From positions 1 through 36,602 of the forward strand of contig NZ_FQZB01000025.1 in the NCBI RefSeq assembly GCF_900141845.1: 36,602 nucleotides of DNA. Reading direction: 5' to 3'. Positions within the stretch are counted from its first letter, which is position 1; every line of letters begins with the position of its first letter. The notes beneath the pieces were generated by a model. It did not search any database. It was given only the letters and a program-made list of their open reading frames with translations, and had not been told where the DNA came from. The translations under genes and the position numbers were made by a program. This document shows, piece after piece, positions 25,696 to 32,874 of the stretch. The DNA is from Clostridium cavendishii DSM 21758 (GTDB lineage Bacteria; Bacillota; Clostridia; Clostridiales; Clostridiaceae).

Positions 25696-25740
25696 TATTA
25701 AAAAATTACTTTATATTTATAAATACTAAATAAATTTCTA

Positions 25741-25770
25741 AAAAAGAGATTCTATTAGCTATTCAATCTC
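25741..25770 (-). terminator. Chitinase terminator
   Basis: On the minus strand GAGATT (65-70 of 25,7xx) pairs with AATCTC (46-51), followed directly by TTTTTT. The stem is short, with a 13-nt loop. Confidence 0.6.
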
Positions 25771-25813
25771 ATCCTAATTATCACTAATAAAACCTCTTAT
25801 ACTTACTAATATT

Positions 25814-27271
25814 TTATTTTACAACTTCCCATAATGCTTTACAGACATCTGGTGTCCAATCTTCAAGTGCTGTATGAGCTTGTAAGCACTTATACTTTTC
25901 TGCATTATATTTTATAACATCACCTACCTTATAATTAACCTTGCTTGTCCACTCAGATTGAAATTTAGCTGTCCATAGTGTACTTGCTGCTTCTGGTGTC
26001 CATCCCTCTAATGCTTTATGTCCTAAAGTACATTCATATTCTTTACTGTTGTAACTAACAATATCACCTATTTTATATTCATTATCTACCTTCCATAAAT
26101 CAAAATTTTTTTTTAATAGGCCCTTATACATTACATCAAGTAGCTCACCTCTAGAATCTTGGGTATATTCCCAACACATTATTCCACCTAACTTCTTATC
26201 TTTTATATAATTTACCTTTTCACCTATTGATTGTTCATCCTCATAAGAAATAAATATGTCACCATTATATAAATAAGGCATCTTAGCTTCATCATCCCAA
26301 TATCTTGTAAATCCATTTTTATTTATATAATCATCTTTTAATCTAGTAAAACTTAACTTCATATTGTTTGAACTTTTAAAAGTTTGGAATAACCCATTAT
26401 TTTCATTTTTGACACCATACCAGTCTTGTGAATAATTTGGTACCCCCAATACTAATTTATTAGGATCTATTCCTGTTTTTAAAAATGTTTTTATAGTATC
26501 ATCCCCTGTTGTTTGCCAATTAGGATTTTTAGAAGATTTATATAATCCACTTGCATGTCCTGTGGTTGGCGACCAACTGCCTTCATATGCATATCCCATC
26601 AAATAAATTTTATCGACTAACTTAGATATTTTATCAAATTCTATATTATCTATTGACCATCCTCCTACTGGAGATGCATAAGTTAATAAATAGTGCTTTC
26701 CATCTTCTTTTCCTAGCTTGTCCAAGGAATCTCTAAAATCTTGCATAAGTAAGGTATAGTATTCCCTCTCTTCTGGCTTCTTATTTTCTGGTTCCCAAGG
26801 TAAACCAACAGGAACTTCCCAGTCTACATCTACTCCATCCATATTATATTTCACTAGCAAATCAGTTACATCTTTTATAAATGCACTCCTTCGTTCCTTT
26901 GTCTTTGACATTTCTCCAAACTTCTTTTCAGCATCTCCACCCAAAGATAATGAAACTCTAAGATTAGGATATAAACTCTTTAATCTTTTTACCTCGTCTA
27001 AACTTGTTGTTTTATCTGGAATCTCCAACCTATAAGTGTTTTCATTTATCCTTCCAAAGGCTATTATAATATCTGTTAATTTATCACCTTGTATATCCTC
27101 AGCCTTCCAATATCTGTATAAAGGTAAATAACTAACTATAACATTTTTATCTTTTGTTTGCTGTATAGAGTTACCATCTTTTAACTCTACACCTTTTGTA
27201 TTAATGTTGGTTGTTGAAAAAACGCCTAGAAAAACTGTAGTTGCCATTAAAATACTTAATACTTTTTTCAT
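25814..27271 (-). CDS. Secreted GH18 chitinase with two carbohydrate-binding modules
   Basis: A 485-residue exported glycoside hydrolase. Signal peptide at 1-26 (MKKVLSILMATTVFLGVF). GH18 catalytic domain about 43-385: SLSLGG (107-112), then the catalytic DGVDVDWE (145-152) with E152 as acid/base, YLMGYAY, and a final GGIMCWEYTQD. Two C-terminal repeats (about 393-437 and 442-485) each read Y..GD.V.YN...Y.C...H.AL..WTP......LW, the CBM5/12 chitin-binding module. All catalytic residues are intact, so it should degrade chitin or related N-acetylglucosamine polymers. Monocistronic; ribosome binding site TGGAGGTG; an inverted repeat at the transcription start suggests repression. Confidence 0.95.
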   Translation of the reverse strand: MKKVLSILMATTVFLGVFSTTNINTKGVELKDGNSIQQTKDKNVIVSYLPLYRYWKAEDIQGDKLTDIIIAFGRINENTYRLEIPDKTTSLDEVKRLKSLYPNLRVSLSLGGDAEKKFGEMSKTKERRSAFIKDVTDLLVKYNMDGVDVDWEVPVGLPWEPENKKPEEREYYTLLMQDFRDSLDKLGKEDGKHYLLTYASPVGGWSIDNIEFDKISKLVDKIYLMGYAYEGSWSPTTGHASGLYKSSKNPNWQTTGDDTIKTFLKTGIDPNKLVLGVPNYSQDWYGVKNENNGLFQTFKSSNNMKLSFTRLKDDYINKNGFTRYWDDEAKMPYLYNGDIFISYEDEQSIGEKVNYIKDKKLGGIMCWEYTQDSRGELLDVMYKGLLKKNFDLWKVDNEYKIGDIVSYNSKEYECTLGHKALEGWTPEAASTLWTAKFQSEWTSKVNYKVGDVIKYNAEKYKCLQAHTALEDWTPDVCKALWEVVK

Positions 27272-27283
27272 GGTACACCTCCA

Positions 27284-27318
27284 ATTTAATCAAAGTAATA
27301 AAATTACTTTAATTAAAT
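27284..27318. promoter_or_regulatory. Inverted repeat at the chitinase transcription start (operator or leader hairpin)
   Basis: Arms 27284-27299 (left) and 27303-27318 (right) are complementary at 15 of 16 positions, with a 3-nt loop. The repeat starts right after the -10 box and covers the predicted transcription start near 27312, the usual place for a repressor operator. Confidence 0.55.
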
Positions 27319-27346
27319 TTTATACCATTAATGTATACCTTTTCAA
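27319..27346 (-). promoter_or_regulatory. Chitinase promoter
   Basis: Minus-strand TTGAAA (27341-27346) and TATAAA (27319-27324), 16-nt spacing. Confidence 0.6.
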
Positions 27347-27378
27347 TAGCTATTTATAAGCTTTTATAAATATTTTTG

Positions 27379-27427
27379 AATAATTTAATGCAATTTTTCT
27401 AATGCTTATATAGATGATTAAATTATT
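27379..27427. repeat. Inverted repeat upstream of the L,D-transpeptidase gene
   Basis: AATAATTTAAT (27379-27389) and ATTAAATTATT (27417-27427) are perfect 11-bp arms 27 nt apart, within the probable promoter region of the L,D-transpeptidase. All A/T, so significance is modest. Confidence 0.4.
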
Positions 27428-27450
27428 TTAAGGTAAGCATAGGTGATTTT

Positions 27451-28137
27451 ATGGAAAAGTATAAAAAAATATTTATATGCATTCTTTTTTTTAGCATGCT
27501 TTTTATTATTCCTCCTACTAAAGTTTATGCTTTTAATATGGCTGCACAAAAAAATTATATTATTTTTATTGATATTAATGAACTTACATTATCACTGGTT
27601 GATAAAGAAACAAATAAATTCGAAAAAACGTATCCAATTGCCATAGGTAAATTAGAAACTCCATCTCCTATGGGGCAATTTAAAATAGCAAATAAAGCTA
27701 TAAGGAAAGAACCCCAATTCGGAAATTATTGGTTGGGACTTAGCGTTCCTTGGGATACTTTTGGAATTCATGGAACTTCTAGACCTGGATCAATCGGCAC
27801 AATGGGTTCTAATGGATGTATTAGAATGTCTAATGGGCATATAAAGGAAGTTTTTTCACTAGTAAATATCAATACTTCCGTGATTATCTATAGTGGTCCT
27901 AATTGGCTTTTTTCCCCTTACGTTAGAACTATTAAGCCAAATTGTAAAGGTGCAGATGTATATGGAGTTCAGAATAGATTAACAGCTCTTGGCTACTATA
28001 ATGGTCCTATAGACGGAATATATAATTACAAGCTAGAATTAGCTATTTCAAAATATAGAAAAAATAATAACTTTAATGATGGGAATACAATTGATGAAAA
28101 ACTTTTAAATCATATGGGAATTATAAAATTTGAATAA
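27451..28137 (+). CDS. L,D-transpeptidase (YkuD) with C-terminal peptidoglycan-binding domain
   Basis: A 228-residue exported cell-wall enzyme. N-terminal signal or anchor helix (8-27, ending KVYAF). YkuD domain about 35-148 with the catalytic set H107 in FGIHGTS and C123 in GSNGCIRM. It cross-links peptidoglycan stems (3-3 links) or attaches proteins. The C-terminal part (about 160-215) with CKGADVYGVQNRLTALGYYNGPIDGIY is a PG_binding_1 repeat. Clostridial members often place this domain after YkuD. Ribosome binding site AGGTGAT; ATG at 27451. Divergent from the chitinase gene. Confidence 0.93.
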   Translation: MEKYKKIFICILFFSMLFIIPPTKVYAFNMAAQKNYIIFIDINELTLSLVDKETNKFEKTYPIAIGKLETPSPMGQFKIANKAIRKEPQFGNYWLGLSVPWDTFGIHGTSRPGSIGTMGSNGCIRMSNGHIKEVFSLVNINTSVIIYSGPNWLFSPYVRTIKPNCKGADVYGVQNRLTALGYYNGPIDGIYNYKLELAISKYRKNNNFNDGNTIDEKLLNHMGIIKFE

Positions 28138-28150
28138 TTACATAAGAATA

Positions 28151-28212
28151 AAGTGTCTACTCTACCACTTAATGAATAATTGACAATTGTGGTTGAAAGG
28201 CACTTGTTTTCA
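28151..28212. terminator. Bidirectional terminator between L,D-transpeptidase and kinase genes
   Basis: AAGTGTCT...ACCAC (28151-28168) pairs imperfectly with GTGGTTGAAAGGCACTT (28189-28206). T-rich sequence follows on both strands. It lies between two convergent stop codons. Confidence 0.65.
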
Positions 28213-28213
28213 T

Positions 28214-29128
28214 TTATTTGAACTCTTTTATCATCTTCCAAATTAAAGTTATTCTAAGCTTATCACTTATTAACTCTGATTTTATTTCATGCCCCATTTG
28301 ATTAACTAATTGTTTTGTTATAGCTAAACCAAGACCTGTTGATTTTCCTGTTCTAGCTCTATCTGCTGTAAAAAATCTATCAAATAAGTGCTCCGCATCT
28401 TCTTTAGTTAAGTTCTTAGCAGTATTTTCAAAAAAGGTTATAACCGTATCTTCTTGCTTTTTTAGCGAAAATACCACATCTCCTTGACCATACCTCAAAA
28501 TGTTTTGTATTAAATTTGATATAACTCTCTTTATAGCTACCTCATCACCAATTATAAAATATGGTTTTTCATCTATTTCTACTATTGGATTTATATTAGC
28601 CCTTAAAAAATCATTATAAAAACTTCCTAAAACCTCACACATTACATTACTTATGTTTATAGATGCCATATTAAATTTGTATTCATTTCCCTCTAATCTA
28701 GACAAATCATAAAAGCTACTTATAAGTCCTTCTAGGTCTTTTGTTCTATTCTTAACTATATTTAGATATTGCTTACGTTCCTCTTCCTTTATATTATCAT
28801 CTTCAATTAGTTGAATATACCCCATTATTGATGTTAAAGGCGTTCTTAAGTCATGTGACATATTTGCTATAGCTTGCCTAACCTCTAAATCTATATTTTT
28901 ATGTTCCGCTTCTGATTTTTGCTTTTCTTCTATACTTTTATTGATTTCTGCTATAAGGCCTTTAATTTCTTTATTTGAATTTGTTGCTAATATTTTTGAA
29001 TTAGTCTTTGTTCCGTTTATTTTTTTCAATTGATTCTTTATATTTCTGATTTCCTTTAATGATAAGGTATAAAGGGTAACAACTATCCCTATAATCGCTA
29101 ACAAAACTATAATTACAAACAACTGCAT
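28214..29128 (-). CDS. Sensor histidine kinase of bacitracin/lantibiotic-type module
   Basis: A 304-residue kinase with a single N-terminal hydrophobic helix (about 2-22), a coiled linker (25-80), and a HisKA domain with NMSHDLRTPLTS (H92). The ATPase domain has NLIQNILRYG (N-box), FENTA (G1-like, altered from the usual D-x-G-x-G), and TGKSTGLGLAITKQLV (G2). The short sensory part means it probably senses through the adjacent transporter, as BceS-like kinases do. It lies 19 nt after the permease and is the last gene of the module. Ribosome binding site AGGAGGG. Confidence 0.92.
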   Translation of the reverse strand: MQLFVIIVLLAIIGIVVTLYTLSLKEIRNIKNQLKKINGTKTNSKILATNSNKEIKGLIAEINKSIEEKQKSEAEHKNIDLEVRQAIANMSHDLRTPLTSIMGYIQLIEDDNIKEEERKQYLNIVKNRTKDLEGLISSFYDLSRLEGNEYKFNMASINISNVMCEVLGSFYNDFLRANINPIVEIDEKPYFIIGDEVAIKRVISNLIQNILRYGQGDVVFSLKKQEDTVITFFENTAKNLTKEDAEHLFDRFFTADRARTGKSTGLGLAITKQLVNQMGHEIKSELISDKLRITLIWKMIKEFK

Positions 29129-29147
29129 AGATATTACCCTCCTGATT

Positions 29148-29891
29148 TTATTTAATTTCTTTTTTGTTCATATAGATAATGGATAAACCTGTAAATAAAA
29201 TAATATATATTATTCCCATAGTAATTGCGTATAATATATTATTTTGTTTTAATCCTTCCTGCACAATATCCTTTAATTTATTAGTAATTAAAATATTCTG
29301 TACAACGTCAAATTTACTCCAGAAAAATGTAGATACTATCTCAACTGCTACTTTATCAAAAATAATTATTACTAGATATAGCGTAATAGCTATATTATTA
29401 TTTTTAATTAAAAAAGATAATAATGTTAACATACATATACATGCAATCCAAAGTGGTGTAGCTAGCAACATTTTTTGAAATCCTAATACTATAACATTTA
29501 CTACATTAGTGTTTACTCCATATAAAGAAAAATATAATACAAAAAATATACTTAGTATTATAATTTGTGCTATAAATGCAAAAATAACTGTTGTTATAAT
29601 TTTTCCAACCACCATTTTGGTTCTTGACAATCCAAAAGTTAAAACATTTCTAACTGTATCAGTTTTATTCTCTTCAGCTGTAACAAAATCAACAAACCCT
29701 GCAATTATAAATGTAGGTACTATAATACCAAAATCCAACATAGCAGATAAAGCTTCAGTCCGTGAATCTACACCTAGTATTAAAAATGCTATATTAGCTA
29801 ATATAGCTAATGCAACAAATATTGATGTATACATCCAAAAGTATTTTCTATTAAAATTTCTATAAAGTTCTGCATTTATATAATTAAGCAT
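29148..29891 (-). CDS. ABC-2 family permease of bacitracin/lantibiotic-type exporter
   Basis: A 247-residue membrane protein with about six hydrophobic segments, opening MLNYINAELYRNFNRKYFW and containing FVDFVTAEENKTDTVRNVLTFGLSRTKMVVGKII. This is the common short ABC-2 permease of BcrB/lantibiotic-immunity exporters. Its ATG lies inside the end of the ATPase gene (8-nt overlap, ATGCTTAA), so translation is coupled. Ribosome binding site AGGAGGTAAT. Confidence 0.88.
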   Translation of the reverse strand: MLNYINAELYRNFNRKYFWMYTSIFVALAILANIAFLILGVDSRTEALSAMLDFGIIVPTFIIAGFVDFVTAEENKTDTVRNVLTFGLSRTKMVVGKIITTVIFAFIAQIIILSIFFVLYFSLYGVNTNVVNVIVLGFQKMLLATPLWIACICMLTLLSFLIKNNNIAITLYLVIIIFDKVAVEIVSTFFWSKFDVVQNILITNKLKDIVQEGLKQNNILYAITMGIIYIILFTGLSIIYMNKKEIK

Positions 29892-30807
29892 TTTTATTAC
29901 CTCCTACTAAATTCATAAAATGTTCTTCTAACTTTAAACTACTTTGATTTAGTGAGAATAATAAAACTTCATTCTTAACTAAAGCTTCTGCTATCTTTTC
30001 TGGCATATTAACATTATCATATATTCTTATTTCATTATCATTTAAAACTTCATATTCCTTACTATTTAAATTATTTTCTAGAATAGTAACTGCTTTTTTA
30101 GGGTCATTTACCTTAACAGATATATATTGCCTACACTTTTCACTTAATTGTTTAGCTGATATTTGTTCTAAAAATTCCCCATTATTTATAAATCCATACT
30201 CTGTTGCTATATGTTCTAATTCACTTAATATATGACTAGAAATTACTATGGTAGTATTCTTTTCCCTATTAAGCTTTAAAAGTAATTCTCTTAACTCCAC
30301 TATTCCAGATGGGTCAAGTCCATTTATAGGTTCGTCTAAAACTAATAAATCTGGATCCGCCATTATAGCAAGAGCTAAGCCTAACCTCTGTTTCATACCT
30401 AATGAAAAGTTTTTAAATTTCTTATTACCAACATTTTCAAGACCGACTAAATCTAATACTTCATCAACACACTCTTGTTCAACTATTCCTCTTTGCATTC
30501 TGTAATATTCTAAATTTTTTTTTGCTGACAAATAAGGATAAAAGCTAGGTGTTTCTATCATACACCCAATTCTTCTTCTAGAATTATTTAATCCTTTAAT
30601 AGAACTTTCTCCAAAAAGTTCTACTTCTCCATTTGTGGGTATAGTTAATCCACATATCATTCTAAGAATAGTAGTCTTACCAGCCCCATTTTTCCCTACT
30701 AATCCATATATGCTTCCTTTTTTAACTTCTAAACTTATGTTATTTACTGCATTATTGTTTTTATATCTTTTAGTTAAATTTTCAGTCTTTAATATTATTT
30801 CATTCAC
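29884..30807 (-). CDS. ABC transporter ATPase of bacitracin/lantibiotic-type exporter
   Basis: A 307-residue nucleotide-binding protein of the BcrA class. Walker A GKNGAGKTT, signature NFSLGMKQRLGLA, Walker B DLLVLDEP, D-loop GLDPSG, H-loop ISSHILSEL. It begins at a GTG (30807); the out-of-frame ATG next to it is not used, and AAGGAGG lies 8 nt upstream. It drives export of, or immunity to, a peptide antibiotic together with the overlapping permease. An intergenic region with tandem repeats lies between it and the response regulator, so it probably has its own regulated promoter. Confidence 0.95.
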   Translation of the reverse strand: MNEIILKTENLTKRYKNNNAVNNISLEVKKGSIYGLVGKNGAGKTTILRMICGLTIPTNGEVELFGESSIKGLNNSRRRIGCMIETPSFYPYLSAKKNLEYYRMQRGIVEQECVDEVLDLVGLENVGNKKFKNFSLGMKQRLGLALAIMADPDLLVLDEPINGLDPSGIVELRELLLKLNREKNTTIVISSHILSELEHIATEYGFINNGEFLEQISAKQLSEKCRQYISVKVNDPKKAVTILENNLNSKEYEVLNDNEIRIYDNVNMPEKIAEALVKNEVLLFSLNQSSLKLEEHFMNLVGGNKNA

Positions 30808-30831
30808 TTTAATACCTCCTTAAATGACAAT

Positions 30832-30862
30832 CCAAATTTTAATTTGGCTAATAACCAAATTT
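30832..30862. promoter_or_regulatory. Overlapping inverted repeats in ATPase leader
   Basis: CCAAATT-tt-AATTTGG (30832-30847) is followed by a further CCAAATTT (30855-30862). The middle AATTTGG can pair with either neighbour, so two mutually exclusive stems are possible. Could be a cluster of operator half-sites or a small RNA switch. Confidence 0.5.
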
Positions 30863-30900
30863 CTATATTCTTATATTAAATCTAAATATATAAAATACTA

Positions 30901-30928
30901 TAAGAAAATCCTTAAGAAAGTATTAAGA
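30901..30928. promoter_or_regulatory. Tandem TAAGA direct repeats, probable response-regulator binding sites
   Basis: TAAGAAA at 30901-30907 and 30913-30919, and TAAGA at 30924-30928, are spaced 12 and 11 nt apart, about one helical turn. This is the spacing used by OmpR-type regulators. The adjacent regulator gene ends at 30948, so autogenous control of the exporter is likely. Confidence 0.45.
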
Positions 30929-30947
30929 TTAAAACTTTAAAGCTTAC

Positions 30948-31652
30948 TTATTCTCCAAGCTTATATCCAATTCCCCATACAGTATGAATATATTCATTTT
31001 CTTTATCAAATTTAGCTATCTTAGAACGTAAATTACTTACATGAACATTTATCGTATTATCATCACCTAAAAATTCATTTTTCCATACTGTTTCAAATAG
31101 ATTAGCCTTGGTAAAAACTTTGTTAGGATAACTTATTAAAACTTCTAATATTGATAGTTCAATTGCTGTAAGACTTAAGGTCTTTCCTCTTACTGTGGCC
31201 TGCAAAAGTTCTTTATCAAAAATTAATTCTTTATATTTAAGCAAATTCTTTTCTTCATTACTTTTTGAAAATAACATATATCTTCTTAGTTGTGCCTCAA
31301 CCCTAGCCAATACTTCTTTAACATCAAACGGTTTTGCTACAAAATCATCTGCCCCTAACTTTAATACCTCTATTTTAGTATCTTGCATTGTTTTTGCTGA
31401 TATAACTATTATTGGCATAGTCTTTAACATTCTTATATCTTTTATAAGTTCTTCACCAGTAACTCCTGGTAACATCAAATCAAGCAATACAAGTTGAAAA
31501 TCATAATACTCAAAACACATTTTTGCTTCTGAACCTGAAAAAGCCTGTCTGACACTATACCCTTCCTTCGTTAATATTTTACAAAGTAAGTTGTTTATAT
31601 CTGCATCATCTTCAACTACTAATATATTTATATTTTTTGTAATATCACTCAT
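30948..31652 (-). CDS. OmpR/PhoB-type response regulator
   Basis: A 234-residue regulator. Receiver domain with VVEDD, phosphorylation site LVLLDLMLP (D58), and conserved lysine in FVAKPFD. The C-terminal winged helix (about 135-232) has SLTAIELSILEVLISYPNKVFTKANLFETVW and NTINVHVSNLRSKI...YIHTVWGIGYKL. It pairs with the kinase at 28214-29128 and should control the ABC genes downstream. Ribosome binding site AAGGAGAT. Confidence 0.95.
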   Translation of the reverse strand: MSDITKNINILVVEDDADINNLLCKILTKEGYSVRQAFSGSEAKMCFEYYDFQLVLLDLMLPGVTGEELIKDIRMLKTMPIIVISAKTMQDTKIEVLKLGADDFVAKPFDVKEVLARVEAQLRRYMLFSKSNEEKNLLKYKELIFDKELLQATVRGKTLSLTAIELSILEVLISYPNKVFTKANLFETVWKNEFLGDDNTINVHVSNLRSKIAKFDKENEYIHTVWGIGYKLGE

Positions 31653-31987
31653 AAATTATCTCCTTAACCTTATTTTAAATTAATATTTAAATATACCCTT
31701 AATATCAAAACTTATATAACTATACTTAATAAATTATTTTATATTTTATTTTATCATAATTAACCATATTGTTGAAATATATTCTATTTGTTGATACTGT
31801 ATAACTTTTCATATTTGGATTATACTCAACCTCATAATAAAACCTATGAAATTTATATAATAAATATATTATTTCATAGGTTCTATAATTAAACTATTAT
31901 TTTCTATTTATTTATATTAAGGCCTTTAGCTATTTTGTAATATAAATTTCTCTTTCATATTAAATAAAAATTTGTTATTTATAATAC
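31653..31987. other. Intergenic region upstream of response regulator
   Basis: Contains the terminator at 31841-31890 and the probable regulator promoter (minus-strand TTGATA with TATTAA 17 nt later, about 31680-31710). Otherwise A/T-rich with nothing recognised. Confidence 0.45.
31830..31882 (-). terminator. Terminator of the arginase-fold-like gene
   Basis: AACCTATGAAAT (31841-31852) and ATTTCATAGGTT (31871-31882) form a perfect 12-bp stem. On the minus strand it is followed by TTTTATTAT. It lies about 105 nt past the stop codon. Confidence 0.65.
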
Positions 31988-32689
31988 TTAAGCCATTAAA
32001 TAATATATTCTTTCACCTAACGTTAATCCATCTGGTTGCCATTTCCTCATAGAGCAATCTATTACCTTGTATGGAAGTTTAGCCTCCTTAATAAATTTTA
32101 AAAATTTACTATCAAGCCAAGGCGGTGTCCATGCCCCTGATCTACAAATATGTAGCTCTGATATTTCAGTATTTTTTTTAATATTATTAATTGACATAAA
32201 ATTTACATTATAAGCATTACTTATTTCTTTAAAGTCATCTGGAGATTCTATTGTAAAAGGACTATATATAATATCCGCTTCATTTATATACTTGTCCTTA
32301 AAAAGTTTGCCAAGCCAATTAGCACAATTCACTTCAAATTCCAAGGATTCTAATCCACCATATCCTAAATCTGAATGTGCATCAAATAGATAAATACCAT
32401 CACATTCATTTTCCTTAGCCACATCATAAGCTAATGCATGTGAATCTGATACATATATATGTGCATCACTTTTAAAAACAAAATGTTTATTTAATTCTTT
32501 CCAAAAAGTATTCACACCTGCTGATAATAGAAATGCTTTTTTAAAATCTTTTCCTTGTTCCTTAAATTGAAAATACCGCTTGTACCATAAATTAATTATA
32601 TTTCTATTACTCTCTATATATGAGCCCCAATTCTCCTTCTTTGTGTATATGAAATAATCCCAATCAATAGATAATAAATATTTTTTCAT
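31988..32689 (-). CDS. Arginase/UPF0489-like protein of unknown function
   Basis: A 233-residue soluble protein. Three motifs suggest the ureohydrolase (arginase/deacetylase) fold: an N-terminal LSIDWDYF (DxDxF-type, as in UPF0489), YVSDSHALAYD, and YLFDAHSDLGYGG, which resembles the DAHxD metal-binding motif of arginases. A later block (HICRSGAWTPPWLDSKF) is also distinctive. I cannot name a family with confidence; if the fold is right it is a metal-dependent hydrolase with a rearranged set of ligands. No signal peptide. Single gene with its own terminator, downstream of the chemoreceptor gene on the same strand. Confidence 0.6.
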   Translation of the reverse strand: MKKYLLSIDWDYFIYTKKENWGSYIESNRNIINLWYKRYFQFKEQGKDFKKAFLLSAGVNTFWKELNKHFVFKSDAHIYVSDSHALAYDVAKENECDGIYLFDAHSDLGYGGLESLEFEVNCANWLGKLFKDKYINEADIIYSPFTIESPDDFKEISNAYNVNFMSINNIKKNTEISELHICRSGAWTPPWLDSKFLKFIKEAKLPYKVIDCSMRKWQPDGLTLGERIYYLMA

Positions 32690-32723
32690 TACATCGCCTT
32701 CTTATCATATATTTTTAATATTA

Positions 32724-32753
32724 ATGAACTACTACTTACTCACTATCGTTCAT
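32724..32753. other. Short inverted repeat between chemoreceptor and arginase-like genes
   Basis: ATGAAC (32724-32729) and GTTCAT (32748-32753) flank an 18-nt loop. It could be a weak terminator for the chemoreceptor (A/T-rich but interrupted tail on the minus strand) or an operator. Confidence 0.25.
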
Positions 32754-32874
32754 ATTATAAAATAAAGGATTTAGCCATCTATTTAAGGTATATATAGGAA
32801 AACTCACTTACTATTTTAACACTTTACATTTATAGCAAATGCTTAAAATAACAAACTTATTATAAGAAACATTA

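Noticed and set aside
27443..27646. 67-codon plus-strand frame overlapping the start of the L,D-transpeptidase
   Set aside because: Out-of-frame overlap with a well-supported gene; leucine/lysine low-complexity translation.
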